A program made the position numbers and the translations under genes. From Symbiodinium natans (Eukaryota > Sar > Dinophyceae > Suessiales > Symbiodiniaceae), in NCBI GenBank assembly GCA_905221605.1, contig CAJNDS010002463.1, positions 67,501-131,500 of the forward strand: a DNA stretch of 64,000 nucleotides, written 5' to 3'. Every line of letters starts with the position of its first letter. The stretch's first letter is position 1. Shown in pieces: positions 11,253 to 21,720 of the stretch. Under the pieces are notes generated by a model. It was given only the letters and a program-made list of their open reading frames with translations, was not told the DNA's origin and ran no database searches.

Positions 11253-11957
11253 ATGGGACAAGAAATATTCAAAGATTCTAGTCTATGCGACAACTCGCCT
11301 AGGATAGTCTTAGGGGGCAGCTACACTGCGCCTTCCCAAGAGAGCGTCTCGAAAAGGCATGACGCAATGGGTTCTCTGTGGTTTCAGGTTTTGCTGGGAT
11401 GCTCGGCAAGGCCATGTCCTATGCAAGCTGCGCCGAACACCGGATGTCGCAGCAGAGCACCCTCCTGGCACACGACCGTGACGCGCAACATGCCTTGCTG
11501 GGCCGGTGTCTCTTGCCGACACTGCCGCAGAGCTGATTTTTACCCTACAGATCTATCAGCGTCAGGAACCCTTTCGACTCGCGACTGCAAAGGCCTCACA
11601 GCATTGCGCACTTGGCCCACTTTATCGGAGTCCTTGGCTCCTTATTGGACTTCGGGTGGCCTTCTTTCTCGGCGTCCTCGGAGACATCGGAGAAACGTCA
11701 CCAGTCAGGCTTCTCAGGCTGAGGGTCTTCGCCGTGCCGCTGCAGCTGCCGCGAAGCCAGTTGACCCCTGGCAAAACGCAGCACCTCGCCACCTGGACGT
11801 GCGGTTTGCAAACCAATGGGGCAGGGCTCAAGACTCAAGACTACTACACTTGGCGTCTCCCACAGCCCCTGGTGGCCTATGTGCCTGTCTCCAGCGAATG
11901 TCGCGGAAACCGAGTACTTTCTTGCCAAGTGCAGGGCTGGATTCTGGACAAGCGTGA
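11253..11957 (+). CDS. hypothetical ORF, weak
   Basis: A 234-codon plus frame starting just after the tandem repeat. The second half is rich in Arg/Ala with a run of alanines and reads as a plausible disordered protein, but two other frames are open over the same bases. No family is recognised; it may be a partial exon. Confidence 0.15.
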   Translation: MGQEIFKDSSLCDNSPRIVLGGSYTAPSQESVSKRHDAMGSLWFQVLLGCSARPCPMQAAPNTGCRSRAPSWHTTVTRNMPCWAGVSCRHCRRADFYPTDLSASGTLSTRDCKGLTALRTWPTLSESLAPYWTSGGLLSRRPRRHRRNVTSQASQAEGLRRAAAAAAKPVDPWQNAAPRHLDVRFANQWGRAQDSRLLHLASPTAPGGLCACLQRMSRKPSTFLPSAGLDSGQA

Positions 11958-12292
11958 GTAGCTACGCTTGTTGGATCTTGCTGCTTGCAGCTCTGGTGAC
12001 ATCTGACATCCCGGCATCCTTTTGTGGACCTTTTGCAACTGGGCTGCTTGTCAGCCTTAATTTCCGAGGTTTCGTGCTGCTCGGCGATTCTTATCAGCAT
12101 TTGTTCAAACTTTCCACGCCTACTACCATTTCTGCCTGTAGTTGGGTTTTGATGTCCATGCATCGAAGTAAACTGAGTACGAGTACATTTTTCAGGATGT
12201 GAAGCAGACGACCCTAGCAGAAGTGATCTGTGGTGAACATGTTGCTGTTCAAATCGCAGCTAGCCATCCTCCACTGCACGTGCAGCACGAAA

Positions 12293-12639
12293 GGGGTTAG
12301 GGTTTAGGGTCTAGGGCTTAGGGTTTAGGGTTTAGGGTTTAGGGCTTAGGGTTTGAAAGCTTAAAGTTTAGGGTTTAGGGTTTAGGGTTTAGGGTTTAGG
12401 GTTTAGGGTTTGGGCATACACACATCCAAAACGTGCCTTGGGTGTCTAGCTTCTTCTCAATGATCAGCGCCACCATCGTGACCTGATTACGGTTTAAAGA
12501 TGTGGGCTTGTGGTCTAAACCGTAGCCCTAAACCCTTGGGCCATTCCCAAGACTGGGGCTCTTGAAAGCCCTAAAGCCTAAGCCCTAAACCCGAAGCCCT
12601 AAACCCTAAACCCTAAGCTCTAAACCCTAAACCCTAAAC
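12293..12639. repeat. convergent telomere-like tracts
   Basis: TTTAGGG units at 12,293-12,412, then about 150 bp of other sequence, then CCCTAAA units at 12,567-12,639, so the tracts face each other. Confidence 0.85.
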
Positions 12640-14304
12640 GTTGCATGTGGCCACATACCAGCACGATAGACAAGTCCCTCGCCTTGGAGCCAAACCGCGG
12701 CGAATGGTAATGGGGGGCTTGAGGCTTGAGGGGGGGGGGTTAAGGGGGGCTAGGGCTTAGGGCTTAGGGCTTAGGGAACGGGGGGGGTTAAGGGGGCTTA
12801 GGTGGCTTGAATTTTGACTTTGTAGGTTTCAGGTTCGAACGCACCGGTTCCAGCTTTTGTGTATGAACCGGGTGCTCAAACGCCACGGCCGACGGAATGC
12901 TGAAGGCATAGCGCAAGCTCACTAAGTTACTTCTCGGATTTCGAGAATCCGCCGCCTTTTGTACTCAGGTTTCGACACCGACGTCGACAATCACCCCCCA
13001 CGAGCCACAAGCTGCAGCGGAGGTAGGAAAAAGCCGTGCTTTGCATACGCATATGCATCTATGCATCCATTCTATTGCATGCGCATCCCCTGTACACGTT
13101 GCATACTTGGTGCCGAAAGGCCCCAAAAAAGGGATCCCCCGAGGTCTCGGGCCGTAGGTGTATGACGGTGTATGAAGAGCCCCGACCTCTAATCGCCAAG
13201 ATTGCACCCCTCTATTTGGGACTTCTTTGTTTGGGATTAACTCCCAGGCGGTGTGCGCGAGCGATGCCGATAACATCAGCATAACGCATACAACAGACTA
13301 ACCCATGCAACCATATAACGTTGAGCCTGTTGGTTGCAAAAGGGTGAAACGATGCTGAGTCCTAAGTCCAAACAGCTGGACAAAACAGCTGAGACTGTTG
13401 GAATTAGGAGCCTATCTTTTTTAGGCTTCGTGGGGGCGTCTCTGCCACTCTTTGCGATTTGCCGAAGCAGTCCTGACTGACTGACTTGAAAAGACGTGTA
13501 CTGTCCATTCAGGAAAAATTATGCCAGACGAACCACACCCGAGCACGGCAAACTGCCTGCCTCTGCCTGGGCTTTGGGGTGGAGCCGCGGGGTCTTCCTC
13601 TTACAGCGCGGAGCCCTTCGGGGTTTAGGCTTAGGGCCTAGGGTCTCATAGAGTTCTGAACAGCATACATTTCAGTACTCCCCGGTAGGGAATGAGGTAC
13701 CCGACCTAAACCCTAAACCCTAAACCCTAAACCCCACTGAGAACCGCGAAGTTGAACCATCATCCCGCGAAGGCAACTGAGGCCTCAGTGCCAACTGCGA
13801 GGTCCGGTGAGGTGATGAAGTAAAAGAAAGCCAAGGGAGAGGGAGAGCTTGGAGCTATCATTGAAAAACGACGGGGTTCCTACCAGTAGCAGCCAGCGAA
13901 CAGCTTTGGAGTCCAACAACGCTTCGGCGCGGCTGTCAGAATCAGTCCGAACAGGATGCCCTTTTTCGCTCATGTCGCACTTCGGCTGCCTGCGGATCTG
14001 CGACTGGAAAAGATGGGCAACTTGTTGCACGCACCTGCCGCTCGCCATTCTGCGGCGGCAGGCGTCGCCAAGGCGTGCAGTGTGCACACATAAAGGCAAC
14101 TGCAGTCGAATTCCGTAGCTGGCCCGCTCCGCGGGGCCATGTGCTGAGGTCACCCAGCCCCCTTGGGCTGCGCGACGCGCCTGTACACGTGATGGCAACA
14201 GCATCATAACAAGATGGCACAAGCAGCGCGGCGACGTGCCTGTACACGCGAGCACGCGGTGGAGCGCCATGAGAGTGAAGGAAGCCCTTGCAGCTTGCTT
14301 AGGC
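12640..14304. other. no recognisable gene; 3' flank of purine permease
   Basis: G-rich degenerate repeat at 12,710-12,810 (GGGGGGGTTAAGGGGG type). A CCCTAAA tract lies at 13,706-13,735. ORFs at 12,959-13,284 overlap on both strands without motifs. From about 13,785 to 14,304 is the downstream flank of the minus-strand permease. A direct repeat containing CGACG...CTGTACACG occurs at 14,175-14,190 and 14,228-14,250. Confidence 0.45.
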
Positions 14305-16870
14305 TTAGACCTCGGAGCAGGACTGGCTCGGGGTGATGGTGCTGGGGGTGTCCTTGCCCTTCTCCAGCTTGTCATCCTTGCTTTCGACAAAGGCAGAAGC
14401 CCAAAGCATGTGAACCCGAACCATGGGGCTCTCTCCACGGTACAGCCTCAGCGGAGCGAGCAGGACCTGAATGGAGGCCCACAAGACCAAGCCGGCGATG
14501 ATGCCGTAGCCGATGCTGAAGGTGAAGGGCATGGTGATCATGGCCACAAAGGCCGGCACGGACTCCTCCAAGTCGTCCCAGTCCACGCCCCGCACGGAGC
14601 TGCACATCATGGCGCCCAGCAGGCACAGGATGGGCCCGGAGGCCAGCGGAGGGACCTCGGCTGATGCAACAGGAAGATTCAAAAAACTTCAAAGTCTCCT
14701 CTCACGACGCACGACTCGATGACCTCACCTTCTAGAACGGATCCCGCGGCCTCGAGGAACGCGCACAAGGAGCGCACCAAATGACTTGCTCTCAAATGCA
14801 GGCCCGGCACTGCGGAGACCACCGGGGAGAAGGGAATGGCCAGCAGGAAGCAGGTGCCCGTCACCAGCGAGGCCAGGCCGGTCTTGGCGCCGTCCGCCAC
14901 TCCGGCCGTGGACTCCGCGAAGGTGGCGACGGTCGAGACGCCGAGCACCGAGCCCACCTGAGGCCGAGAGGAGATTCTGTGTGCATTTCCCATGTGGCCG
15001 CAACATGTTTCACTTGATCCACGCGCCACGCGCTGAGCTCTCTTAAGCTTCCGGCCAGCATGGCCAGCGCATCCGCCAGGTAGGCCATGTTCTGACGGGC
15101 GAGGGGCAGGTTGCCGTGGCTGTCTGTGAGCCCTGCGACCTTCGCCACGGCGAAGAATGTCCCGGAGGAGTCCAGGAGGTCCGTGTAGCCTTGAGGACGT
15201 TGAGGGTTCAGGCGGCTTTAGGGTTTCGGGTTTAGGGTTCAGGGAAAGTTGGCAACAGCAAGCTACATGACAGCTAGCGCCACTTTCGGTGCTGATTGCG
15301 TATCCACGCAACAGAAAGTGGCCACGGCCGTCCAAAACGTGGCGCTGGTGTCCGGATGGAAGGCCTTCTTTGCTCGCACGGCGCGCGCTTTGTGTATGCC
15401 ATGTGGTCCCTTCGAAAACTCTTCATGCGCAATGCCGAAGCGTTTGCACTCCACATGCCCGTTAACGGCACTCTGCTCAATCCCCTCCACGATAGTGCCA
15501 ACCGCTATCTGGGTATTTCCTGCTAGCAGAAATCAACATAGGTCTACCCAGTGCCCCACATACTACCAACCGAACCCCGGGGGTACCCAACTTCAACATA
15601 AACACCAGGAGGTCGCAACTGCCAAGAGGCCCACTCAAAGCCTTCCCAAAGCGCACCGGCGAGACCCTCAAGGGAAGGCTTGGCGACCTAGTTTGCCGGT
15701 GTCAGACAAAACCAGCGTTAGGGTTTAGGGAGCTTTTTCGGATTTAGGAGTTCAAGCCAAACATTAGCAAAGGCTTTACAGGTTCAAGGAATCTGGGAAG
15801 AGTGGGCAAAAAGCTTTGCGAGCTTCTACAAACAAGTACTCCAGGAGACTTGCCTGATTCAAGCGTCTGCAAAAGGACAAGCTCTGTTATGCGAATGATC
15901 CTTCAGAACAGGCGGGGAGAACCTGTGCAGAACCAGCAGGACGGGGAAACACCAAGAAGGCGAAGATCCTGGAATCTTGGCTGCTCTATGTTTTTCTTGT
16001 GGGCCATGGGGCAATGCCGGTGGGCACGAAGATGTGGAAGTCATCGGCGGATCGGTCGCCTCCGGTGCCGAAGGGGTAGCCGAAGACGGATCCTTCCACA
16101 CCGTGCGCCCAGCCCTCGATCCAGCACACCACGGTTCCAAAGACGATGCCGACCAAGGGGGCACCAGGAACCTTGGCAGCCATGAGGGTGGCTGTGACGA
16201 TGAGCACCAGGAGGCTCATCCACATCTTCGCCGAGTCGTAGGAGGCTGAGCTCAAGGAGCCCAACTTCACCAGCGTGGCGGGATCTGCGACGGAAATGCC
16301 CATGCCCTCGGAACCCTGGAAGGCGATGAAAGTCAGGAAGAGCCCCACGCCAGCCCCAATGATTTCCTTGATGCCTTCGGGGAAGAGCCGGATGAGCAGT
16401 GTGCGCAGGCCCGTGACGCTGAGGAGGGTGAAGAGGCAGCCCGCCACAAACACGGCCGCGAAGGCGGCCTGCCATGGGAGCCCGCGGCCCAAGACGATGC
16501 TGAAGGTGAAGTAGGCATTGGTTCCCATGCCTGGCGCGAGCATGAAGGGGAAGTTGGACAGGAGGCCCATGAACCAACAGCCAAAGAAGGCAGAGAGGGC
16601 CGTGGCGCACACGAGCTGCTCCTTCATGTCAGGCACGGCCAGGCTCAGCATGCCGCTGTTGACCGGAAGGATGTAGGCCATGGCCAAGAAAGTCGTCAGG
16701 CCTGCACGGATCTCGGTGGCGTAGCTGGAGCCCAGCTTGTGCACGTTGAAGGGGTCCGACAGGTTCAGGTGGCTGAAGTTGCCCTTGAGGCCCAAAATCT
16801 CCAGCATCGATGCCGTCCGGGTGCCCCGGGTCTGCGTCTCCGCCGCCTCAACATGCGAGATGCCGCCCAT
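14305..16870 (-). CDS. AzgA/AZG-family purine (adenine/guanine/hypoxanthine) permease, 5 exons
   Basis: A proton-coupled nucleobase transporter of the NCS2/AzgA family, probably in the plasma membrane. Proposed exons (minus strand): 16,870-16,013; 15,364-15,310; 15,189-15,056; 14,957-14,811; 14,655-14,305, giving about 514 residues, near the family norm. Exon 1 has the family signatures: RAGLTTFLAMAYILPVN, then LAPGMGTNAYFTF in the second conserved segment. Exon 2 (55 nt) carries FWTAVATFC, which joins to YTDLLDSSGTFF in exon 3. Exon 4 has STVATFAESTAGVADGAKTG, and exon 5 has MPFTFSIGYGI. Multiple hydrophobic segments fit 10 or more membrane helices. Introns are 648, 120, 98 and 155 nt; three proposed donors are GC and one is GT, all acceptors AG. 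The intron 1 donor is least certain. The start could also be Met at 16,807; a pyrimidine-rich stretch and CAG upstream (about 16,940-16,960) might be a trans-splice acceptor. Substrate is inferred from family only. Confidence 0.85.
15203..15246 (+). repeat. telomere-like tract inside an intron
   Basis: Degenerate TTTAGGG units (with GTTCAGG and TTTCGGG variants) fill part of the 120-nt second intron of the permease gene. A shorter piece lies in intron 1 near 15,718-15,730. Confidence 0.75.
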
Positions 16871-17009
16871 CGCGCCGAGATCCGAAGGAAGATGGAGGAG
16901 GGGATGGTCTACCAAGCGCAAGCTGTAGATGTCAAAGGCTGGACCGGCAGGAAAAATAAGGCTACACGAACCACACCCGGGCATAGTAAACTTCCATCAA
17001 CATATTGTA

Positions 17010-17090
17010 CCCTACACCCTAAACCCTAAACCCTAAACCCTCAACCCTAAACCCTAAAAACCTAAACGCTAAACCCTAAACCCTACACCC
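17010..17090 (-). repeat. CCCTAAA tract upstream of the permease
   Basis: About ten mostly intact CCCTAAA units with CCCTCAA and CCTAAACG variants. Confidence 0.9.
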
Positions 17091-17253
17091 GGCTTGGACC
17101 TTGGGGTGGAGGGCTGGAAGGCCCGTGGTACTCCTCTTACAAAAAAAAGCCTGGACTGCGGAAGAGGGCCTTACCTTCTAGTAGGGTTGAGGGTTTTGGG
17201 TGATTAGGGTTTAGGGATTAAGGCTTAGGGTGTAATTGTAATAGCGGCCCGGA

Positions 17254-17340
17254 AGATTATTATTATTATTATTACTATTATTATTAGTATTACGATTATT
17301 ATCATTATTATTGTTATCATTATTGTTGTTATTATTATAA
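17254..17340. repeat. (ATT)n microsatellite
   Basis: About 87 bp of ATT/TTA triplets with single-base interruptions (ACT, AGT, GTT, CAT). Confidence 0.9.
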
Positions 17341-17700
17341 GGGCCGTTAATACTAATAATAAAGTAATAATTCTGATGAACGCAGTGAGTGCCGAAATTC
17401 TAATTGAAATGCATTAGAAAACCGCTATTCTTTCCCCAATATTCTCACAGTAGAAGATTTCATTAATAAATTTGCAAGGAAATATCATTGCAATAAATGC
17501 ATTGAATTCTGAGAATTAAGTGAAAGAGCACATGAATTAGCTGAATTAAAATCTGCGCTTTTTATTAGCATTCTAATTGGTTTTTCTTCGTAATAATTCT
17601 AATAATTGTAAAGGCCCTTCAAAAACCTTATAAAAACCGCTGTAGAATTATAAGTGAGAATGAAATGGGGAAAAGAGAGCACAGAATACCGTCAGAATAC
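17341..17700. other. AT-rich island
   Basis: About 360 bp with composition very unlike the flanks, rich in short words such as AATAATTCT, GAATTC and ATTAATAAA, without any ORF. The left edge contains an inverted echo of the ATT array (AATACTAATAATAAAG). No organellar gene is recognised. Confidence 0.6.
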
Positions 17701-17978
17701 CGCATTTAGGGTTTGCGGATTAGGGTTGAGGGATTAGGGTTTAGGGTTTAGGGTTTAGGGCCTCGGCGTAGGGTTTAGGGTACGTTTCAGTACAGGGTAT
17801 TGAACTTGGCCTCTCCGTGCCCAAGTACTTTAGGTCAGCGCAAGCATGGACTTGCTAGTTCTTAGCCGGGAATTCGGCAATTAGGGTTTAGGGTTTCGGG
17901 TTTAGGGTTTAAGGTTTAGGGACTTGCTACTTGAGGGAGGTTTTCTCACGCGGGCGAGCACACCCCCAGGCAGAGTCC
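17701..17978 (+). repeat. degenerate TTTAGGG tracts
   Basis: Tracts at about 17,705-17,790 and 17,880-17,925 flank a short unique segment at the 3' side of the minus-strand ParB-like ORF. Confidence 0.8.
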
Positions 17979-18578
17979 TTAACGACGCTTGCCCCTGTGC
18001 CCGACTTGAACCGATTCGCCGCCAGTGAGGGTGTCCATGGCTCCAGTAGCTTTGAGCATAAATGCAAATCGGACATCTGGGTCTTCGATTCCTGACAGGC
18101 TGGGGAAGTCGTGCACGATGACCCGTGCCTTCGGCTCGTGTTGCCAAGAAGCAGACCACTCAGCGAAAAGCTTCATGGCATGGCAGCGCCGATTCCCGCA
18201 GATCACAAAGACCTTGCGTTGCCATCTCACACCCACGAGCGCCGCAACGTCTGTTGGCTGCAGCCTCCGGTAATACAGGTCCTGGGCCAGACTCTCAACA
18301 GGGAGGCCCTGGTGCTCTCCATGCAGGAACTTTCGGGAGATGTTGCCGTGGCTGTACTTCAAGTCCGATATCTTGACTTCTTCAATCAGCCACCGGTAAT
18401 CCTGCTCCGCCCTGTGACAGCGCGCCGGATCTAGCCCGGCCAAGACCTTACCCCAGCTTTCTGACCGCAGGAACTCTCGGATCATGGCAGATTGCAGGGT
18501 GCCTCCTTCATGACAGCCCAAGCCATCTAGGGCTCTCCTGGTGCAACCACGCAGCACCTTACTTGTGAGCAGCTTCAA
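17979..18578 (-). CDS. ParB/sulfiredoxin-like domain protein, partial
   Basis: An open frame of about 199 codons beginning at a TTG, so the true start is probably in an upstream exon; a pyrimidine-rich stretch followed by AAG lies just before it. Residues about 68-140 follow the ParB/sulfiredoxin-like plan: KISDLKYSHGNISRKF, a linker, then LVGVRWQRKVFVICGNRRC with the GNRR motif that in this fold holds the phosphate/nucleotide site, followed by a helix (HAMKLFAEWSASW). The tail is Gly/Arg/Lys-rich. Proteins of this fold include DNA-binding ParB, sulfiredoxin and related enzymes; which activity applies cannot be told. Telomere-like repeats on both sides suggest an isolated or broken copy. Confidence 0.5.
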   Translation of the reverse strand: MKLLTSKVLRGCTRRALDGLGCHEGGTLQSAMIREFLRSESWGKVLAGLDPARCHRAEQDYRWLIEEVKISDLKYSHGNISRKFLHGEHQGLPVESLAQDLYYRRLQPTDVAALVGVRWQRKVFVICGNRRCHAMKLFAEWSASWQHEPKARVIVHDFPSLSGIEDPDVRFAFMLKATGAMDTLTGGESVQVGHRGKRR

Positions 18579-18954
18579 GGGGAAAAATGCGCGCAGGGGG
18601 TTTTGAAGTACCTTATATGGGGATTCGAAGTAGATACCGAGAATACTCTACTCATAAGTCTCAGGATCTAAAGCAAACCGAACCCTAAGCCCTGAATCCT
18701 AAGAATCCTTTATTCCTGAAGCCCCCACACACACACACAAACACTCCTAAAGACACTTTCGAGAAAAACAACCTGACAGCTAGATTTTGCGATAAATCTA
18801 AACCCTAAACCCTAAACCCCAAACCCGAAAACCCAACACCCTAAACCATTCCATAAAGCCTAAGTCTTGGCCGCACCACTGCCTCTTCAGAGTCGCCCAA
18901 GTCCTCGGATGCCCAGGAGCTCCGCTCTTGCCATGTATCCTTACTTCACAGAAG
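18579..18954. other. no gene
   Basis: Short (CA)n run near 18,727-18,741 and CCCTAAA-type units at 18,797-18,845; otherwise unique sequence without an ORF. Confidence 0.6.
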
Positions 18955-19199
18955 GGGTTTAGGGTTTAGGGTTTAGGGTTTAAGGTTTAGGGTTTCGGTT
19001 TAGGGTTTAGGGTTTAGGGTTTAGGGTTGAGGGTTGAGGGTTGAGGGTTTAGGGTTTAGGGTTTAGGGTTTAGGGTTTAGGGTTTAGGGTTTAGGGTTTA
19101 GGGTTTAGGGTTTAGGGTTTAGGGTTTAGGGTTTAGGGTTTAGGGTTTAGGGTTTAGGGTTTAGGGTTTAGGGTTTAGGGTTTAGGGTTTAGGGTTTAG
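18955..19199 (+). repeat. longest TTTAGGG array in the window
   Basis: About 245 bp, with a degenerate start (TTTCGG, TTGAGGG) that becomes perfect over its last 150 bp. Confidence 0.95.
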
Positions 19200-20441
19200 C
19201 TCGGATTTTGTTGGTTCAAGGTTTAAGGTGATTAGGGGATTTAGGGGTTTAGGGCTAAGGTTTAGGGTTTGGCATTTAGTGTTTAGCTCAAGGGCTCAGG
19301 GCTTAGGCAATGGGGTTTGCAACAAAAAACTTAAGGGTAATTACGACCAAAGCACCGAACAGTTCAAAGGTTAGGTAAAGGCTCGAACCCTACAAGTTAC
19401 ATCCCTAAACCCTAAACCCTAAACCTAAACCCTAAATCCTAAACCCGAAACCTTAAACCCTGAACCCTGAACCCTAAACCCTAACCCTAAACCCTGAACC
19501 CTAAACCCTAAACCCGAAACCCTAAACCCCCAACCAAAAAGCAAGTAAGAGAGGCCCTTCCGTCCATGCGTCCGCACCCTGCCATGTGGAACCCGACCAG
19601 CCATCCCAAGATCTCCATTGCCATCCTCCTTCCCACCTTTGTGTTAGGGTTCAGGAGTTTAGGGTTTTAGGGTTTAGAGGGTTTAGGGTTTAGGGTTTAG
19701 GGTTAGGATATGGCGTTTAGGGTTTACGGGCTTCAAAGGGGCCCAGGTTTCAGGGCTTGGAGGGTTTGAGGCTTCCAGGGTCTTCGCGCTTAGAGTTTAG
19801 CTTCCTTGCTTTCAAGAGCCATGCGCTTTCTTTGAATTTCTCGAAATTGGGACCCTCAACCCTCAACCCTCAACCCTAAACCCTAAACCCCAAACCCTAT
19901 AGAATGAAATACTGCATGCCTTCAGTCTAAGCCACGCAGGCTTCCACCAGGAGCTCTCTGAGGAAACTTGCTGCGTTTCTTGCCAATGCTCCGAGGTATC
20001 CGCCTGGGCCTCCTCAGGGGCTCAGCGGGTTTAGGGTTTAGGGTCTAGGGTTCAGGGTCTAGGGTTTCGGGTTTAGGGTGTAGGGATTAGAGGGTTTAGG
20101 GTTTAGGGTTCAGGGTTTAGAGGGCTTAGGGCTTTAGGGTTTTAGGGTTGCAGGTTGTTTTGCGGTTTTAAGCTTGCAAGGTTTTGGGGCTTGACAGTCG
20201 CAAGGTCCGGGTCGTGAGCCGTAACCTTTCGGGCCTTTAGGGTTTACTTGGACCTCGTCATGAAAATCCGCTTCGGCTGCCGAACTTCAACCTAAACCCA
20301 AAACCTACTTTGGAGGTTCATGGGTACTAGAAAACAAGGGGTTTTAAGTACCTTGAATAAGGTTACCACCCATGAAACTCCAGAAGGCTGCCTTAAACTC
20401 GACCCTAAACCCTAAACCCTACACCCTACATCCAAAAAGCT
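19200..20441. repeat. telomere-like repeat mosaic
   Basis: Tracts: 19,230-19,290 (TTTAGGG), 19,402-19,534 (CCCTAAA), 19,643-19,706 (TTTAGGG), 19,857-19,900 (CCCTCAA then CCCTAAA), 20,028-20,150 (TTTAGGG) and 20,402-20,430 (CCCTAAA). The intervening pieces of 100-250 bp contain no convincing ORF. Confidence 0.8.
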
Positions 20442-20699
20442 TTGGCGCGCCAAAACCCATATTGCTCGCTGCAGGTTCTTGCCAAGATTCAACGTCTTAT
20501 GTCCCGTTCCCGAACACACCTCCAAAACATTGAAAACCTTGACCTTATTCCCCAAGGCCCGGATAACAAACCCCTAAATCCCGAATTTTTCTCCCCCCTG
20601 GCCTCTGCAGCAGAACCGCGTCCGCCCCCGGCCCTCAAAAAACGCAGGAAGTCGGCTTTGGTTGCAGCAGAGAGCTCCCACGCTTCCACCAGATCCTGA
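20442..20699 (+). CDS. small hypothetical ORF
   Basis: 85 codons between two telomere-like tracts. The first annotated codon is not ATG; an internal Met lies at codon 20. Composition is protein-like (basic helix, then a proline-rich, lysine/arginine-rich tail). No family is recognised. It may be an exon fragment. Confidence 0.2.
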   Translation: MARQNPYCSLQVLAKIQRLMSRSRTHLQNIENLDLIPQGPDNKPLNPEFFSPLASAAEPRPPPALKKRRKSALVAAESSHASTRS

Positions 20700-20747
20700 C
20701 TGCCCCGATCTCCGGGGCTTGTATTGCGGCGTTTGGTTCTTGGTTTT

Positions 20748-20799
20748 TGGTTTAGGGTTTAGGGTTTAGGGTTTAGGGTTTAGGGTTTAGGGTTTAGGG
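20748..20799 (+). repeat. TTTAGGG array
   Basis: Seven perfect units. Confidence 0.95.
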
Positions 20800-20920
20800 A
20801 ATAGGAAACCCGAAACCCGAAACGCTAGGTTTTTCAAGGGTTTGTCTGGATGCCCGAAAAGACCCTGAACGGCCTTACACTGTACTCGGTTTGGGAAGCA
20901 AGTAAGCTTCATATGGCTGC

Positions 20921-21050
20921 GCCCCCCCCTCCCCCTTCCCCCCTCCCCCCCCCCTGTCCCCCCCTGCGCTATGCTCGCCCCTCCCCCCCCCCCTCCCCCT
21001 CCCACCCCTCCCCCCCTCCCCCCCAACCCTCCCCCCCAACCCTCCCTCTC
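20921..21050. repeat. C-rich polypyrimidine tract
   Basis: About 130 bp made almost entirely of C with T interruptions and a short CGCTATGCTCG break. It is capable of i-motif structure on this strand and G-quadruplex on the other. Overlapping ORFs here encode proline or glycine runs and are artefacts. Confidence 0.9.
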
Positions 21051-21062
21051 GTGGGGTGGTTG

Positions 21063-21408
21063 TGGGTTGGTTTTAGGGTTTGGGGTTTTGGTGTTTTAGG
21101 GTTTTGGTGTTTTAGGGTTTTGGGGTTTCGGGTTTAGGGTTTAGGGAGTAGCAGTGGTCGTGCTGGACGTAATTGTGTGCAAACATGCCCACCCAAGCCC
21201 ACCCAAACACTACTCAAAACGAGCCAAACCCAAGCCAGCCCACATCCAAACACTTCGGCACTGAACGCTGTACTTCGGACTAACATCTAGCACGCTGCCT
21301 TATATCTTGGAGCTTGATGCCTTGTTGCAAGATGACATCTGAGAAGGCCGTGGAAAAGATGTTAGAATTCGAGCTTTCGAGAGAGAAAATTCGGTTTTGC
21401 ATTGGGAG
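21063..21408. other. telomere-like tract then unique sequence
   Basis: TTTTGGTG/TTTTAGGG-type degenerate tract at 21,070-21,150, then unique sequence (with CCCAAGCC/CACCCAAG repeats near 21,190-21,230) leading into the tandem repeat. No gene was seen. Confidence 0.5.
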
Positions 21409-21720
21409 ACGTTTTCGCCGGAGGGCCTTCTCATTGTTCCATTCTGGACGTCGGGGTATCAAGGCTGCATGGCGAAAAGCTTGTTGCTATAAACACGCCT
21501 TGTGAAAGTCATGTGTCAGGGGGGTGTCTTCGGCCGGAGGGCCTTCTCATTGTTTTCTTCTCTTTGCCGGAGCGAAGAGGCTGCATGGCGAAAGACCCTT
21601 TTCTACAAAGATCTAGAAGCTTGCGAGAGCCAAATCAACGTTTGCGTTGGGGGGCGTCTTCGGCCGGAGGGCCTTCTCATTGTTTTTCAAGGCTACATGG
21701 CGAAAGACCTACCTACCTTG
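21409..21720 (+). repeat. tandem repeat of about 116-130 bp, three units
   Basis: GCCGGAGGGCCTTCTCATTG recurs at about 21,417, 21,534 and 21,662, each time followed by a variable stretch and then GGCT(G/A)CATGGCGAAA. The plus frames are open but change from unit to unit because unit lengths are not multiples of three, so coding is unlikely across the array. Confidence 0.85.

Noticed and set aside
17365-17400. GATGAACGCAGTGAGTGC, similar to part of 5.8S rRNA
   Set aside because: The match is about 15 bases and neighbouring conserved 5.8S segments are absent.
20787-21137. Glycine-rich and proline-rich ORFs
   Set aside because: Encoded by the C-rich tract on either strand.
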